A stretch of DNA of 64,000 nt from Streptomyces sp. NBC_01445 (GTDB lineage: Bacteria > Actinomycetota > Actinomycetes > Streptomycetales > Streptomycetaceae), in contig NZ_CP109485.1 in the NCBI RefSeq assembly GCF_035918235.1, positions 4,216,001-4,280,000 on the forward strand. Direction: 5' to 3'. This document shows, one piece after another, positions 41,287-49,133 of the stretch. Under the pieces are notes generated by a model. It saw nothing but the letters and a program-made list of their open reading frames with translations. It did not search any database and had not been told where the DNA came from. Each line of letters opens with the position of its first letter. The first letter of the stretch is position 1. The position numbers and the translations under genes are program-made.

Positions 41287-41339
41287 CGCCACCAACGGAT
41301 ACAGTCACGCGCAGGCAACCACGGGGACAGGAGAGGGCC

Positions 41340-41972
41340 ATTACCGGCAACCGGCAGACGAGCTGGGCGTTCGCCGACGCCTTTGTCGCCGAGGACGACG
41401 CGCTGCGCTGGGCCCGGGACCGGGCCCGTGAGGCCGGCACCCGCCCGGTGTCCCCCGGCGCGGGCGCCGCGCTGCGGATGCTCGCTGCCACCGTGGGCGC
41501 CAAGGCGGTGGCCGAGATCGGCACGGGGACCGGGGTGTCCGGAATCCATCTGCTGCACGGCATGCGGCCCGACGGCGTCCTGACCACGGTGGATCCGGAG
41601 CCGGAGCGACAGCAGTTCGCCCGGGAGGCGTTCCGCGCCGCCGGATTCGCGAGCAATCGGGCGCGTTTCATCCCCGGACGGGCCCTCGACGTGCTGCCGC
41701 GGCTCGCTGACAGCGGCTACGACCTCGTCTTCTGCGACGGTGACCGCACCGAGTGCCTCGACTACCTCGCTGAATCGTTGCGCCTGTTGCGTCCCGGCGG
41801 GCTCGTCTGTTTCGAGGGCGTCTTCGCCGACGGCCGGACGGTCGATTCCGGTCCCCAGCCGGTGGAGGTCCTGCGGATGCGGGAGCTGCTGCGGGCGGTG
41901 CGTGAGGCGCAGGATCTGGTGCCTTCGCTGCTCCCGGTCGGCGACGGGCTGCTCTGCGCCGTCAAGCGCTGA
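41340..41972 (+). CDS. SAM-dependent O-methyltransferase, probable ATT start
   Basis: A class I methyltransferase of the catechol/caffeoyl-CoA O-methyltransferase type. The SAM-binding motif is [11 protein letters not shown], and the metal-site region is D-L-V-F-C-D-G-D-R. The frame from GTG 41448 would lack the first 36 conserved residues ([14 protein letters not shown]). The frame upstream of that is closed by a TAA at 41259 and contains no ATG, GTG or TTG, but ATT at 41340 has a consensus AGGAG with 6-nt spacing. Start at ATT gives 210 residues, close to the 215 I recall for Rv1220c, which also diverges from sigE. The substrate is unknown. A terminator lies after the gene. Confidence 0.85.
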   Translation: MTGNRQTSWAFADAFVAEDDALRWARDRAREAGTRPVSPGAGAALRMLAATVGAKAVAEIGTGTGVSGIHLLHGMRPDGVLTTVDPEPERQQFAREAFRAAGFASNRARFIPGRALDVLPRLADSGYDLVFCDGDRTECLDYLAESLRLLRPGGLVCFEGVFADGRTVDSGPQPVEVLRMRELLRAVREAQDLVPSLLPVGDGLLCAVKR

Positions 41973-42029
41973 CGCCGCGTCCCCAGCCCCGTAAATGATC
42001 TTCTATACATGCTCTGACCTGTGGATACA

Positions 42030-42067
42030 CGACTGCCCCGGCACCGCTTGCGGTACCGGGGCAGTCG
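42030..42067. terminator. Bidirectional terminator
   Basis: A stem of 12 bp plus 4 bp separated by a single C/A mismatch, CTTG loop, between the converging methyltransferase and DUF3117 genes. Confidence 0.85.
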
Positions 42068-42088
42068 ACAGGTATGGTCGCTTCCGCG

Positions 42089-42256
42089 TTAGCCGACGAC
42101 CTTCTTGAGGGCATCGCCGAGTGCATCGGCCTCGTCCGGAGTCAGCTCGACGACAAGCCGACCGCCGCCTTCGAGCGGAACGCGCATGACGATGCCCCGC
42201 CCCTCCTTGGTCACCTCGAGCGGGCCGTCGCCCGTCCGCGGCTTCATGGCCGCCAT
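42089..42256 (-). CDS. DUF3117 domain protein
   Basis: A 55-residue conserved actinobacterial protein, M-A-A-M-K-P-R-T-G-D-G-P-L-E-V-T-K-E-G-R-G-I followed by V-V-E-L-T-P-D-E-A-D-A-L-G. It is probably a small cytoplasmic beta-rich protein of unknown function. The ATG at 42256 has AAGGGGAA about 9 nt upstream; a longer frame to 42322 lacks similarity. Confidence 0.9.
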   Translation of the reverse strand: MAAMKPRTGDGPLEVTKEGRGIVMRVPLEGGGRLVVELTPDEADALGDALKKVVG

Positions 42257-42567
42257 GCTCGTTCCCCTTCCTGAAACCAGCTCATCGCAGCCGACAACCC
42301 AGGTGTCACCGGCATCGAACACATTGCTTCTTGGCCATTATCCCGCATCGCGGGACCCGATGACCAACTTCGGTCTGCATCGCTTGCACAACGCGCTTGA
42401 GCAAAACCACTCAATTCGGCGCTGTGACTGCGATACTGCGCGTCCTTCACGACTCCGCCGAGACTTTTTTCTTTGACACAGGTCACATGCGCGGGCTCCG
42501 CCGCACACCGTGATCTCCGTCATGCTGAGCACTGACGACGACCGAGCGGCACCAGTTGGAGGGTTCC
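42257..42567. other. 311-bp divergent intergenic region
   Basis: No gene seen. It is AT-richer than the flanks (notably 42330-42480) and should contain promoters for DUF3117 (minus) and the enoyl-CoA hydratase (plus). A TTGACA at about 42472-42477 has no good -10 partner. Confidence 0.4.
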
Positions 42568-43371
42568 ATGGCCGACAGCGTTCTCTACGAGGTGAGCGAC
42601 GGGCTCGCGACCATCACGCTCAACCGCCCCGAGGCGATGAACGCGATGAACACCGAGTCCAAGGTCGCCTTCCGGGACGCGGCGCAGGCGGCCGCGGCGG
42701 ACGGTGCGGTACGGGCCGTGCTGCTCACCGCCGCGGGCGACCGGGCGTTCTGTGTGGGCCAGGACCTGAAGGAGCACGTGGGCTCCCTGATGGCCGACCG
42801 CGAGGCGGGCACGGGCCGCACCATGAACACCGTGCGCGAGCACTACAACCCGATCCTGCGGGCCCTGACGCAGATGCCGAAGCCCGTCGTGGCCGCGGTC
42901 AACGGTGTTGCCGCGGGGGCCGGTTTCGGCTTCGCGCTCGCCGCCGACTACCGGATCGTCTCGGACACGGCTGCCTTCAACACGTCCTTCGCGGGCGTCG
43001 CCCTGACCGCGGACTCGGGGGTGTCCTGGACGCTGCCGCGCGTCGTGGGCCCCGGGCGCGCCGCCGACCTGCTGCTGTTCCCGCGCTCGGTGAAGGCGCA
43101 GGAGGCGTACGAGCTCGGGATCGCGAACCGGGTCGTGCCCGCGGCCGAACTGGCCGAGGAGGCGCGGAAGCTGGCGCGTTCGCTGGCAGAGGGTCCGACG
43201 CTGGCGTACGCGGCGCTGAAGGAGTCCCTCGCCTTCGCGGCGGGTCACACCCTGGACGAGTCCCTCGACAAGGAGGACGAACTCCAGTCGAGGGCGGGCG
43301 CGTCGGAGGACCACACCATCGCGGTCCAGGCGTTCATCGCCAAGGAGAAGCCCAAGTACCTGGGCCGGTAG
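42568..43371 (+). CDS. Enoyl-CoA hydratase/isomerase family protein
   Basis: A 267-residue crotonase-fold enzyme. The first oxyanion block is A-F-C-V-G-Q-D-L-K near residue 60 and the second is N-G-V-A-A-G-A-G-F-G-F-A-L-A-A-D-Y-R near 112. Gln-Asp instead of a Glu-bearing motif in the first block, and the similarity to PaaG/PaaF-type proteins, leave hydratase and isomerase both possible. It acts on acyl-CoA, probably in fatty or aromatic acid breakdown. The ATG at 42568 has GGAGGG just upstream; the TTG at 42556 lacks a Shine-Dalgarno. Confidence 0.88.
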   Translation: MADSVLYEVSDGLATITLNRPEAMNAMNTESKVAFRDAAQAAAADGAVRAVLLTAAGDRAFCVGQDLKEHVGSLMADREAGTGRTMNTVREHYNPILRALTQMPKPVVAAVNGVAAGAGFGFALAADYRIVSDTAAFNTSFAGVALTADSGVSWTLPRVVGPGRAADLLLFPRSVKAQEAYELGIANRVVPAAELAEEARKLARSLAEGPTLAYAALKESLAFAAGHTLDESLDKEDELQSRAGASEDHTIAVQAFIAKEKPKYLGR

Positions 43372-43409
43372 GACGCGTGCGTGGCCCGTGGCGTGTGTGA
43401 GGTCCGTCC

Positions 43410-44003
43410 TCAGCGCTTGCGGGCCATGCAGTCCACCAGATGGTCGTCGACCAGGCCGCAGGCCTGCATGAGCGCGTACGCCGTCGTCGGGCCGACGAAG
43501 CGCAGGCCGCGCTTCTTGAGCGCCTTGGACAGGGCTGTCGACTCGTCCGTGATCGCGGGTACGTCTCCGATGACGCGCGGCGCCGGGCGGGCGGCCGGGT
43601 CCGGGGCGTGCGACCAGATGAGGGTGTCGAGCTCGCCCTCGGGCCAGTCTGCGAGCACGCGCGCGTTGGCCAGCGTCGCGTCGATCTTGGCGCGGTTGCG
43701 GATGATGCCCTCGTCGGCGAGGAGCCGCTCGCGGTCGGTGTCCGTGAACGCGGCCACGTCGGAGATCTTGAATCCGGCGAACGCGGCGCGGAAACCCTCG
43801 CGGCGGCGCAGGATCGTGATCCAGGACAGGCCGGACTGGAACGCCTCCAGGGAGACCCGCTCGAACAGCGCGTCGTCGCCGTGGACGGGGCGGCCCCACT
43901 CCTCGTCGTGATACTTCACGTAGTCCTCGGTGGACAGGCCCCACGGGCAGCGCAGCGCCCCGTCCGGGCCCGGTACGGCGCCGCCGGCGCTCTCGTCGCT
44001 CAC
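43410..44003 (-). CDS. tag: DNA-3-methyladenine glycosylase I
   Basis: A 197-residue base-excision repair enzyme that removes 3-methyladenine from alkylated DNA. Family hallmarks are present: R-C-P-W-G-L near residue 18, Y-H-D-E-E-W-G-R-P near 31, the helix-hairpin region L-S-W-I-T-I-L-R-R-R-E-G-F and the late L-R-F-V-G-P-T-T-A-Y-A-L-M-Q-A. The Cys/His zinc ligands expected at both ends (C near 19, H near 32, H and C in D-D-H-L-V-D-C) are all visible. The GTG at 44003 overlaps the upstream DivIVA-like gene stop by 4 bp; the much longer frame is antisense-like. Confidence 0.92.
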   Translation of the reverse strand: MSDESAGGAVPGPDGALRCPWGLSTEDYVKYHDEEWGRPVHGDDALFERVSLEAFQSGLSWITILRRREGFRAAFAGFKISDVAAFTDTDRERLLADEGIIRNRAKIDATLANARVLADWPEGELDTLIWSHAPDPAARPAPRVIGDVPAITDESTALSKALKKRGLRFVGPTTAYALMQACGLVDDHLVDCMARKR

Positions 44004-44359
44004 TGGTGGCCCTCTCCGGGGTGTCGGCCGAAACCGGGTCCCTGGGGTCGCATCTGGGCCCGCGCGCCCGACAGCGCGATCTCGAGGTCGGAGATCCGCT
44101 GGTCCCGCTCGGCCAGCTCGGCGCCGAGCCGCCCGAGGGCGTCGTCCACCTCTGCCATGCGGTAGCCGCGCAGCGCGACGGGCAGGCGCAGGGCCTCCAC
44201 GTCGGCGCGGCCGACGGGCCGGTCGTGGGGCAGCGGGTCGGTGAACTGCTCGGGCGGCGCCTCCGGGAGCGCCCCGCTCTCGCCGCCGCCGAGCACGGCG
44301 AGTGTCACCGCGCCGACGACCACGACGAGCGCGACGACCAGAAACAAGAACATGACCAT
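44000..44359 (-). CDS. DivIVA-domain membrane protein
   Basis: A 119-residue protein: an N-terminal membrane helix (L-F-L-V-V-A-L-V-V-V-V-G-A-V), a linker, then a short DivIVA-like segment (R-G-Y-R-M-A-E-V-D-D-A-L-G-R-L) and a coiled-coil (L-A-E-R-D-Q-R-I-S-D-L-E). The G-Y-R-x-x-E-V-D-x-x-L motif is the standard DivIVA membrane-targeting block. It may mark curved membrane or interact with polar growth machinery; that is inference. The start may be 44359 or the second Met at 44353. It is coupled to tag by a 4-bp overlap. From memory the same pair occurs as Rv1209-Rv1210. Confidence 0.85.
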   Translation of the reverse strand: MVMFLFLVVALVVVVGAVTLAVLGGGESGALPEAPPEQFTDPLPHDRPVGRADVEALRLPVALRGYRMAEVDDALGRLGAELAERDQRISDLEIALSGARAQMRPQGPGFGRHPGEGHQ

Positions 44360-44509
44360 CTTCGCTGTCCCCTGGCTCGAAGCCCGGATCCGGTCCCGAT
44401 CCCGGTCCGGAAACTGTCAGGGTCCGATCGTGCCATGAGGGTGTGACAGTTAAGGTCGCAGGCGACCGGTCGACAGGTTTCACAGCAGCCACAAGGAGAG
44501 TCACAGGGG

Positions 44510-45370
44510 ATGCTCAGGCTTGGCCCGCGCGAGTTCGGCGCACACGAGCCGGTGATCATGGCGATCGTGAACCGGACCCCTGACTCGTTCTACGACCAGG
44601 GTTCGACGTTCCACGACGAGCCCGCTCTCACCCGGGTCGAACAGGCCGTGGCGGAGGGCGCCGCGATCATCGACATCGGCGGGGTCAAGGCGGGCCCCGG
44701 CGACGAGGTGAGCGCGCAGGAGGAGGCCCGCCGCACGGTCGGCTTCGTGGCCGAGGTGCGCCGCCGCTTCCCGGACGTCGTCATCAGCGTCGACACCTGG
44801 CGGCACGACGTGGGCGAGGCAGTCTGCGAGGCCGGCGCCGATGTCCTGAACGACGCGTGGGGCGGCGTCGACCCCAAGCTGGCGGAGGTCGCGGCGCGTT
44901 ACGGGAAGGGCCTGGTCTGCACGCACGCGGGCGGCGCCGAACCGCGTACGCGCCCGCACCGTGTCGCGTACGACGACGTGATGGCGGACATCCTGGACGT
45001 GACCGTGGGGCTCGCCGAGCGGGCCGTCGCGCTGGGGGTGCCGCGCGAGTCCGTGCTCATCGACCCGGGGCACGACTTCGGCAAGAACACCCGGCACAGC
45101 CTGGAGGCGACGCGCAGGCTGGGCGAGATGGTGGAGACGGGCTGGCCGGTCCTGGTGTCCCTGTCGAACAAGGACTTCGTCGGCGAGACGCTCGACAGGC
45201 CGGTCAAGGAGCGGGTGATCGGGACGCTGGCCACGACGGCGGTGTCGGCGTGGCTGGGCGCGCAGGTGTACCGGGTCCACGAGGTGGCCGAGACCAGGCA
45301 GGTGCTCGACATGGTCGCCACCATCGCCGGCCACCGGCCCCCGGCGGTCGCCCGCCGAGGGCTCGCCTAG
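44510..45370 (+). CDS. Dihydropteroate synthase-like protein, FolP2 type
   Basis: A 286-residue TIM-barrel protein of the DHPS family. Expected pterin and phosphate motifs are altered: M-A-I-V-N-R-T-P-D-S-F-Y instead of I-L-N-V-T-P-D-S-F-S, N-D-A-W-G-G instead of N-D-V-S-G, and S-N-K-D-F-V-G-E where active enzymes have S-R-K-R. The aspartates in S-V-D-T-W and I-D-P-G-H-D-F remain. These changes are those I recall for mycobacterial FolP2 (Rv1207), which does not make dihydropteroate. A second, canonical folP is expected elsewhere. Neighbours (DivIVA-like, tag, LOG family, dapE) also match that M. tuberculosis region. The true function is open. Confidence 0.85.
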   Translation: MLRLGPREFGAHEPVIMAIVNRTPDSFYDQGSTFHDEPALTRVEQAVAEGAAIIDIGGVKAGPGDEVSAQEEARRTVGFVAEVRRRFPDVVISVDTWRHDVGEAVCEAGADVLNDAWGGVDPKLAEVAARYGKGLVCTHAGGAEPRTRPHRVAYDDVMADILDVTVGLAERAVALGVPRESVLIDPGHDFGKNTRHSLEATRRLGEMVETGWPVLVSLSNKDFVGETLDRPVKERVIGTLATTAVSAWLGAQVYRVHEVAETRQVLDMVATIAGHRPPAVARRGLA

Positions 45371-45388
45371 GCGCCCGCTCTCAGGCGC

Positions 45389-46138
45389 CTACTTGCCGAC
45401 TTCCTTGGTCACGAGGGCGATCGCCTCGTCCACGTCGTCCGTGACGTGGAACAGCAGCAGGTCGGCCTCGGAGGCCTTGCCCTGGGCGATGACGGTGTTC
45501 TTCAGCCAGTCGACGAGGCCGCTCCAGTACTGCGTCCCGAAGAGGACGATCGGGAAGCGCGTGACCTTCGTGGTCTGGACGAGGGTGAGCGCCTCGAACA
45601 GCTCGTCCAGGGTGCCGAGGCCGCCCGGCAGGACCACGAAGCCCTGCGCGTACTTCACGAACATCGTCTTGCGGACGAAGAAGTAGCGGAAGTTCAGGCC
45701 GAGGTCGACGTACTGGTTGAGGCCCTGTTCGAAGGGCAGCTCGATGCCGAGGCCCACGGAGATGCCCTTGGCCTCGACGGCGCCCTGGTTCGCGGCCTGC
45801 ATCGCGCCGGGCCCGCCGCCCGTGATGACCGCGAACCCTGCCTCGACGAGCGCTCTGCCGATGGCGACTCCGGCCGCGTACTCCGGCGAGTCCTGCTGTG
45901 TGCGGGCCGAGCCGAACACGCTGATGGCGGGCGGGAGTTCGGCGAGCGTGCCGAAGCCTTCGATGAACTCCGACTGGATGCGCAGGACCCGCCAGGGATC
46001 GGTGTGCACCCACTCGGAGGGTCCTTCGGAGTCGAGGAGGCGCTGATCGGTGGTGCTCGACTGGACCTGGTCGTGGCGACGGATCACCGGGCCGAGCCGC
46101 TGCTCCTTGGGACGCTTCCTGCCCTCGGGGTTGCTCAT
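45389..46138 (-). CDS. LOG-family protein (TIGR00730, lysine-decarboxylase-like fold)
   Basis: A 249-residue Rossmann-like protein with G-G-G-P-G-A-M near residue 106 and the diagnostic L-P-G-G-L-G-T-L-D-E near residue 168. Family members act as cytokinin-riboside monophosphate phosphoribohydrolases or PpnN-like nucleotide 5'-monophosphate nucleosidases. The N-terminal 60 residues, ending before A-I-S-V-F-G-S-A-R, are an extension typical of the actinobacterial longer form. The older label lysine decarboxylase is not supported. It is transcribed towards the FolP2-like gene, 18 bp between stops. Confidence 0.9.
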   Translation of the reverse strand: MSNPEGRKRPKEQRLGPVIRRHDQVQSSTTDQRLLDSEGPSEWVHTDPWRVLRIQSEFIEGFGTLAELPPAISVFGSARTQQDSPEYAAGVAIGRALVEAGFAVITGGGPGAMQAANQGAVEAKGISVGLGIELPFEQGLNQYVDLGLNFRYFFVRKTMFVKYAQGFVVLPGGLGTLDELFEALTLVQTTKVTRFPIVLFGTQYWSGLVDWLKNTVIAQGKASEADLLLFHVTDDVDEAIALVTKEVGK

Positions 46139-46211
46139 TCGCTGCTCCCTCCACTGCGTACGTGCAGCAAGGGTAGGTCTACGCGGGTTACGTGCGGGGG
46201 ACCCCGGAGTG

Positions 46212-47291
46212 TCAGGCCGTGAGCCAGGAGCGCAGCCGCTCCTCGGCGGCGAGGATCCTGCGGGTGTCCACGCGCTCGTCCCTCTTGTGGGCGAAGATCG
46301 GGTCGCCGGGGCCGTAGTTCACGGCGGGGACGCCGAGCGCGCTGAACCGGGAGACGTCCGTCCAGCCGAACTTGGGGCGGGCCTTGCCGCCGACGGCCGC
46401 CATGAACGCGGCGGCGGCAGGGTGGTCGAGGCCGGGGCGCGCGCCGCCGGTGTGGTCGTCGACCACGTAGTCGTCGATGTCGCAGCCGGCGAAGAAGTCC
46501 CGGACGAAGGCCTCGGCCTCCTCGGCGCTGCGGTCGGGTGCGTAACGGAAGTTGACGGTGACCGAGCAGGCGTCGGGGATGACGTTCGTGGCGACGCCGC
46601 CCTCGATGCGCACGGCGTTGAGACCCTCGTGGAACTGGAGGCCGTCGACCACGGGCTTACGGGGCTCGTACGCGGCGAGGCGTTCCAGGATGGGGGCGGC
46701 CTTGTGGACGGCGTTGGACCCCATCCAAGCGCGCGCGGAGTGCGCCCGCTCCCCCTTGGTCGTCAGGATGACGCGCAGGGTGCCCTGGCAGCCGCCCTCG
46801 ACCTCGCCGTCGGTGCCCTCCAGGAGGATCGCGAAGTCACCCTCCAGCCAGTCGGGGTGGGCCTCGGCCACATGTCCCAGACCGTTGAGGTGGGCGGCGA
46901 CCTCTTCGTTGTCGTAGAAGACGAACGTGAGGTCGCGGTTGGGCTCGGTGACGGTCTGCGCGATGCGCAGCTGGACCGCGACGCCCGACTTCATGTCGCT
47001 GGTGCCGCAGCCCCACAGGATGCCGTCCTCGTCGAGGCGCGAGGGGACGTTGTCCGCGATCGGGACCGTGTCGATGTGCCCGGCGAGGATGACCCGCTCG
47101 CCGCGCCCCAGGTTCGTCCGCGCGACGATGTTGTTGCCGTACCGGTCGACCGTGAGGTGCGGCAGGGCGCGCAGGGCCGTCTCGATGGCGTCGGCGAGGG
47201 GCTTCTCCTGCCCGCTCGGCGACGCGAAGTCGACCAGCTGGGCGGTGAGCAGCGCGGCGTCCCGCGTGAGGTCAAGGGCGGTGAGGTCCAT
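46212..47291 (-). CDS. dapE: Succinyl-diaminopimelate desuccinylase
   Basis: A 359-residue M20-family metallohydrolase that releases succinate from N-succinyl-LL-diaminopimelate, a step to lysine and peptidoglycan DAP. Motifs: I-L-A-G-H-I-D-T-V-P near residue 70 with zinc His and Asp, G-C-G-T-S-D-M-K-S-G near 94, and the catalytic Glu in F-Y-D-N-E-E. The last His ligand region is near G-P-G-D-P-I-F-A-H-K. Together with dapC 2 kb away it supports the succinylase route. It lies 73 bp upstream of the LOG-family gene on the same strand, and diverges from the lysozyme-like gene. Confidence 0.92.
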   Translation of the reverse strand: MDLTALDLTRDAALLTAQLVDFASPSGQEKPLADAIETALRALPHLTVDRYGNNIVARTNLGRGERVILAGHIDTVPIADNVPSRLDEDGILWGCGTSDMKSGVAVQLRIAQTVTEPNRDLTFVFYDNEEVAAHLNGLGHVAEAHPDWLEGDFAILLEGTDGEVEGGCQGTLRVILTTKGERAHSARAWMGSNAVHKAAPILERLAAYEPRKPVVDGLQFHEGLNAVRIEGGVATNVIPDACSVTVNFRYAPDRSAEEAEAFVRDFFAGCDIDDYVVDDHTGGARPGLDHPAAAAFMAAVGGKARPKFGWTDVSRFSALGVPAVNYGPGDPIFAHKRDERVDTRRILAAEERLRSWLTA

Positions 47292-47353
47292 GGTGTCGAC
47301 CCTAATGCCCGGCGGCCGAGGGCCCTGTCGGTGGCCTCCAGTACCTTTGACGC

Positions 47354-48280
47354 GTGCCTGAGCCCCCCACCCTCGTCCGGCGCGGCCGTCTCCTCCGTAT
47401 CGGGGCGGCCGTCGTGGTGCTGCTCGCTGTCGCCGCGTATCTGATCGTCCAGTACGTCTCGGGTGGCAGACCGGCCCCGCGCTGCACGGTCGTCTCGGGG
47501 AACGGCGACGGCGCGTCCTACGAGTTCACCTCCGAGCAGGCGGTGAACGCGGCGACGATCTCGGCCGTCGGCACCTCGCGCGGCATGCCCGAGCGCGCGG
47601 TCACGATCGCGCTCGCGACCGCGCTCCAGGAGTCGGGCCTGCGGAACATCCACCACGGCGACCGCGATTCGCTGGGCCTGTTCCAGCAGCGCCCGTCGGA
47701 GGGCTGGGGCACGCAGGCGCAGATCATGGACCCGGTGTACGCGGCGGGGCGGTTCTACGAGCACCTGGACAAGATTCCGGGCTATTCGCGGCTGCCTCTG
47801 ACGGTCGCGGCGCAGCGGGTGCAGCGCAGCGGCTATCCGCAGGCCTACGCGAAGCACGAGCCGGACGCCACGCTGCTCGCCGCGGCGCTGACGGGCCGGG
47901 CGGGTGCGTCGCTGACCTGCGAAGGGCGGCCGAGCGGCACGGAGGTCAGGAAGCCGGGCGATCCCGCGAAGGTGCGGGAGGCGCTGGTGCGTGACTTCGG
48001 GCGCGAGGTATCGCCGGCGGCCGGCGCGGGCGGACACGACGTGACCGTCCCGGTGCCCGCCACGGTGGACTCGGCCGAGGGCGGGGAGCGGCAGCGCGGC
48101 TGGGAGCTGGCGCACTGGGCGGTGGCCAACTCCTCGGCGCTGCGCATCGAGCGGGTGTCCTACGCGGGCCGCGACTGGATCGCGGGCGACGCCGGCGGCA
48201 AGTGGAGCGGGGCGGCGGCGCAGGCCGCGGCGGGGGCCGGGAAGGGCCTCGGAGAGGTCCGGATCGTCACCGCGCAGTAG
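47354..48280 (+). CDS. Membrane-anchored lysozyme/transglycosylase-like protein
   Basis: A 308-residue protein with an N-terminal signal-anchor (L-L-R-I-G-A-A-V-V-V-L-L-A-V-A-A-Y-L-I) and an outer lysozyme-like domain. The probable catalytic Glu lies in A-L-Q-E-S-G-L-R-N, followed by D-S-L-G-L-F-Q-Q-R-P-S-x-G-W-G, the arrangement of actinobacterial peptidoglycan lytic enzymes. Two outer Cys could pair. A related group is often labelled heavy-metal transporter, which nothing here supports. The GTG at 47354 has no Shine-Dalgarno; TACCTT (47342-47347) ends 6 nt before it, so a leaderless transcript is plausible. Cell-wall cleavage is inferred. Confidence 0.8.
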   Translation: MPEPPTLVRRGRLLRIGAAVVVLLAVAAYLIVQYVSGGRPAPRCTVVSGNGDGASYEFTSEQAVNAATISAVGTSRGMPERAVTIALATALQESGLRNIHHGDRDSLGLFQQRPSEGWGTQAQIMDPVYAAGRFYEHLDKIPGYSRLPLTVAAQRVQRSGYPQAYAKHEPDATLLAAALTGRAGASLTCEGRPSGTEVRKPGDPAKVREALVRDFGREVSPAAGAGGHDVTVPVPATVDSAEGGERQRGWELAHWAVANSSALRIERVSYAGRDWIAGDAGGKWSGAAAQAAAGAGKGLGEVRIVTAQ

Positions 48281-48580
48281 TGCGGTTGATAGCTCGATCG
48301 GGCGATGTACGTCAGCTGCGGACGACGCCCCTCGCGGTTCTTCGCAGGACCCGTGGGCATATGCGGAATTCCCTTGCGGGCAAAGGGGCGTAGGCGTTTT
48401 ACGCCCTCGCGGAGCGCGTGGCGTTTGCCCGTTTTTCGCCGCAGATGATAATGCGACACATTGCCAACTCTTTACGTTGCGCGAGCGAAACCTTCGCGAC
48501 CTTCGAGCGGTAGTCACTGCGTCCGAGCGCCGGGCACCCGACGCCGGACACCACCGTTCTCTCCCGTCTAAGGAGCATCA
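48281..48580. other. 300-bp intergenic region before secreted-protein gene
   Basis: No gene seen. The segment 48420-48500 is AT-richer than its surroundings (for example GATGATAATGCG and CTCTTTACG) and probably carries the promoter of the next gene. No known riboswitch recognised. Confidence 0.4.
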
Positions 48581-49039
48581 ATGTCCCTCCCCCTGACCCG
48601 CCGGATCGCCCGTGCCGCGCTGCTGATCGCAGCGGGAGCGGCTCCCGTGGTCGGAGCGGCCGGATCCGCGAGCGCCGTAGACCTCCCGGCCACCCCGAAC
48701 GTGGGCAGCCTCACCGCGCTCGACGGCGCGAACGTCGGCAACACCGTCGACGGCGCCGCCCAGAACGTCAGCGGCCTCGCGGGCGACACGGCCGGCAAGG
48801 CCGTGAAGAAGGCCGTGCCGACCGCCGGCAAGGCCGTGGGCCGGAGCGCCAAGACGGCCACCCCCGCCGCCCAGAAGGCGGCCGGTGACGTCGCGGGCAG
48901 CGCCGGTGACGTGGTCGGCCAGACCGCGGGCACGGCCACCGACGGCGGCCTCCCGACCGATGCGCTCGGCAGCGGCCTGCCCACCGGCGCGCTCCCCGCC
49001 ACGGGCAAGCTGCCGACGCAGGGCCTGCCGCTCGGCTGA
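48581..49039 (+). CDS. Secreted low-complexity protein, hypothetical
   Basis: A 152-residue exported protein. The signal peptide (R-R-I-A-R-A-A-L-L-I-A-A-G) ends at A-S-A. The mature part is made of Ala/Gly/Thr/Val-rich segments with regularly spaced Lys (G-K-A-V-K-K-A-V-P-T-A-G-K-A-V-G) and ends with G-L-P-T-G-A-L-P-A-T-G-K-L-P-T-Q-G-L-P. No Cys, so not a disulfide-linked rodlin or chaplin. AAGGAG precedes the ATG with 6-nt spacing. It is monocistronic with a strong terminator. A surface or wall-associated role is a guess. Confidence 0.75.
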   Translation: MSLPLTRRIARAALLIAAGAAPVVGAAGSASAVDLPATPNVGSLTALDGANVGNTVDGAAQNVSGLAGDTAGKAVKKAVPTAGKAVGRSAKTATPAAQKAAGDVAGSAGDVVGQTAGTATDGGLPTDALGSGLPTGALPATGKLPTQGLPLG

Positions 49040-49058
49040 GCATCCGGCACCCGGTGAA

Positions 49059-49098
49059 AGGGGGCGGGGAGCCTGTGACGACAGGCTCCCCGCCCCCT
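49059..49098. terminator. Strong bidirectional terminator
   Basis: An 18-bp perfect stem (A-G-G-G-G-G-C-G-G-G-G-A-G-C-C-T-G-T and complement) with a GACG loop, 20 bp after the secreted-protein stop and 35 bp before the dapC stop on the other strand. Confidence 0.92.
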
Positions 49099-49133
49099 CC
49101 GCTGTGCCGTGAGCTCTGGCTCAGGCGCCCGGC

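Noticed and set aside
42244..42532. Two short minus-strand ORFs with several Cys between the DUF3117 and enoyl-CoA hydratase genes
   Set aside because: No ribosome-binding sites, AT-rich intergenic composition, and no codon bias of this genome.
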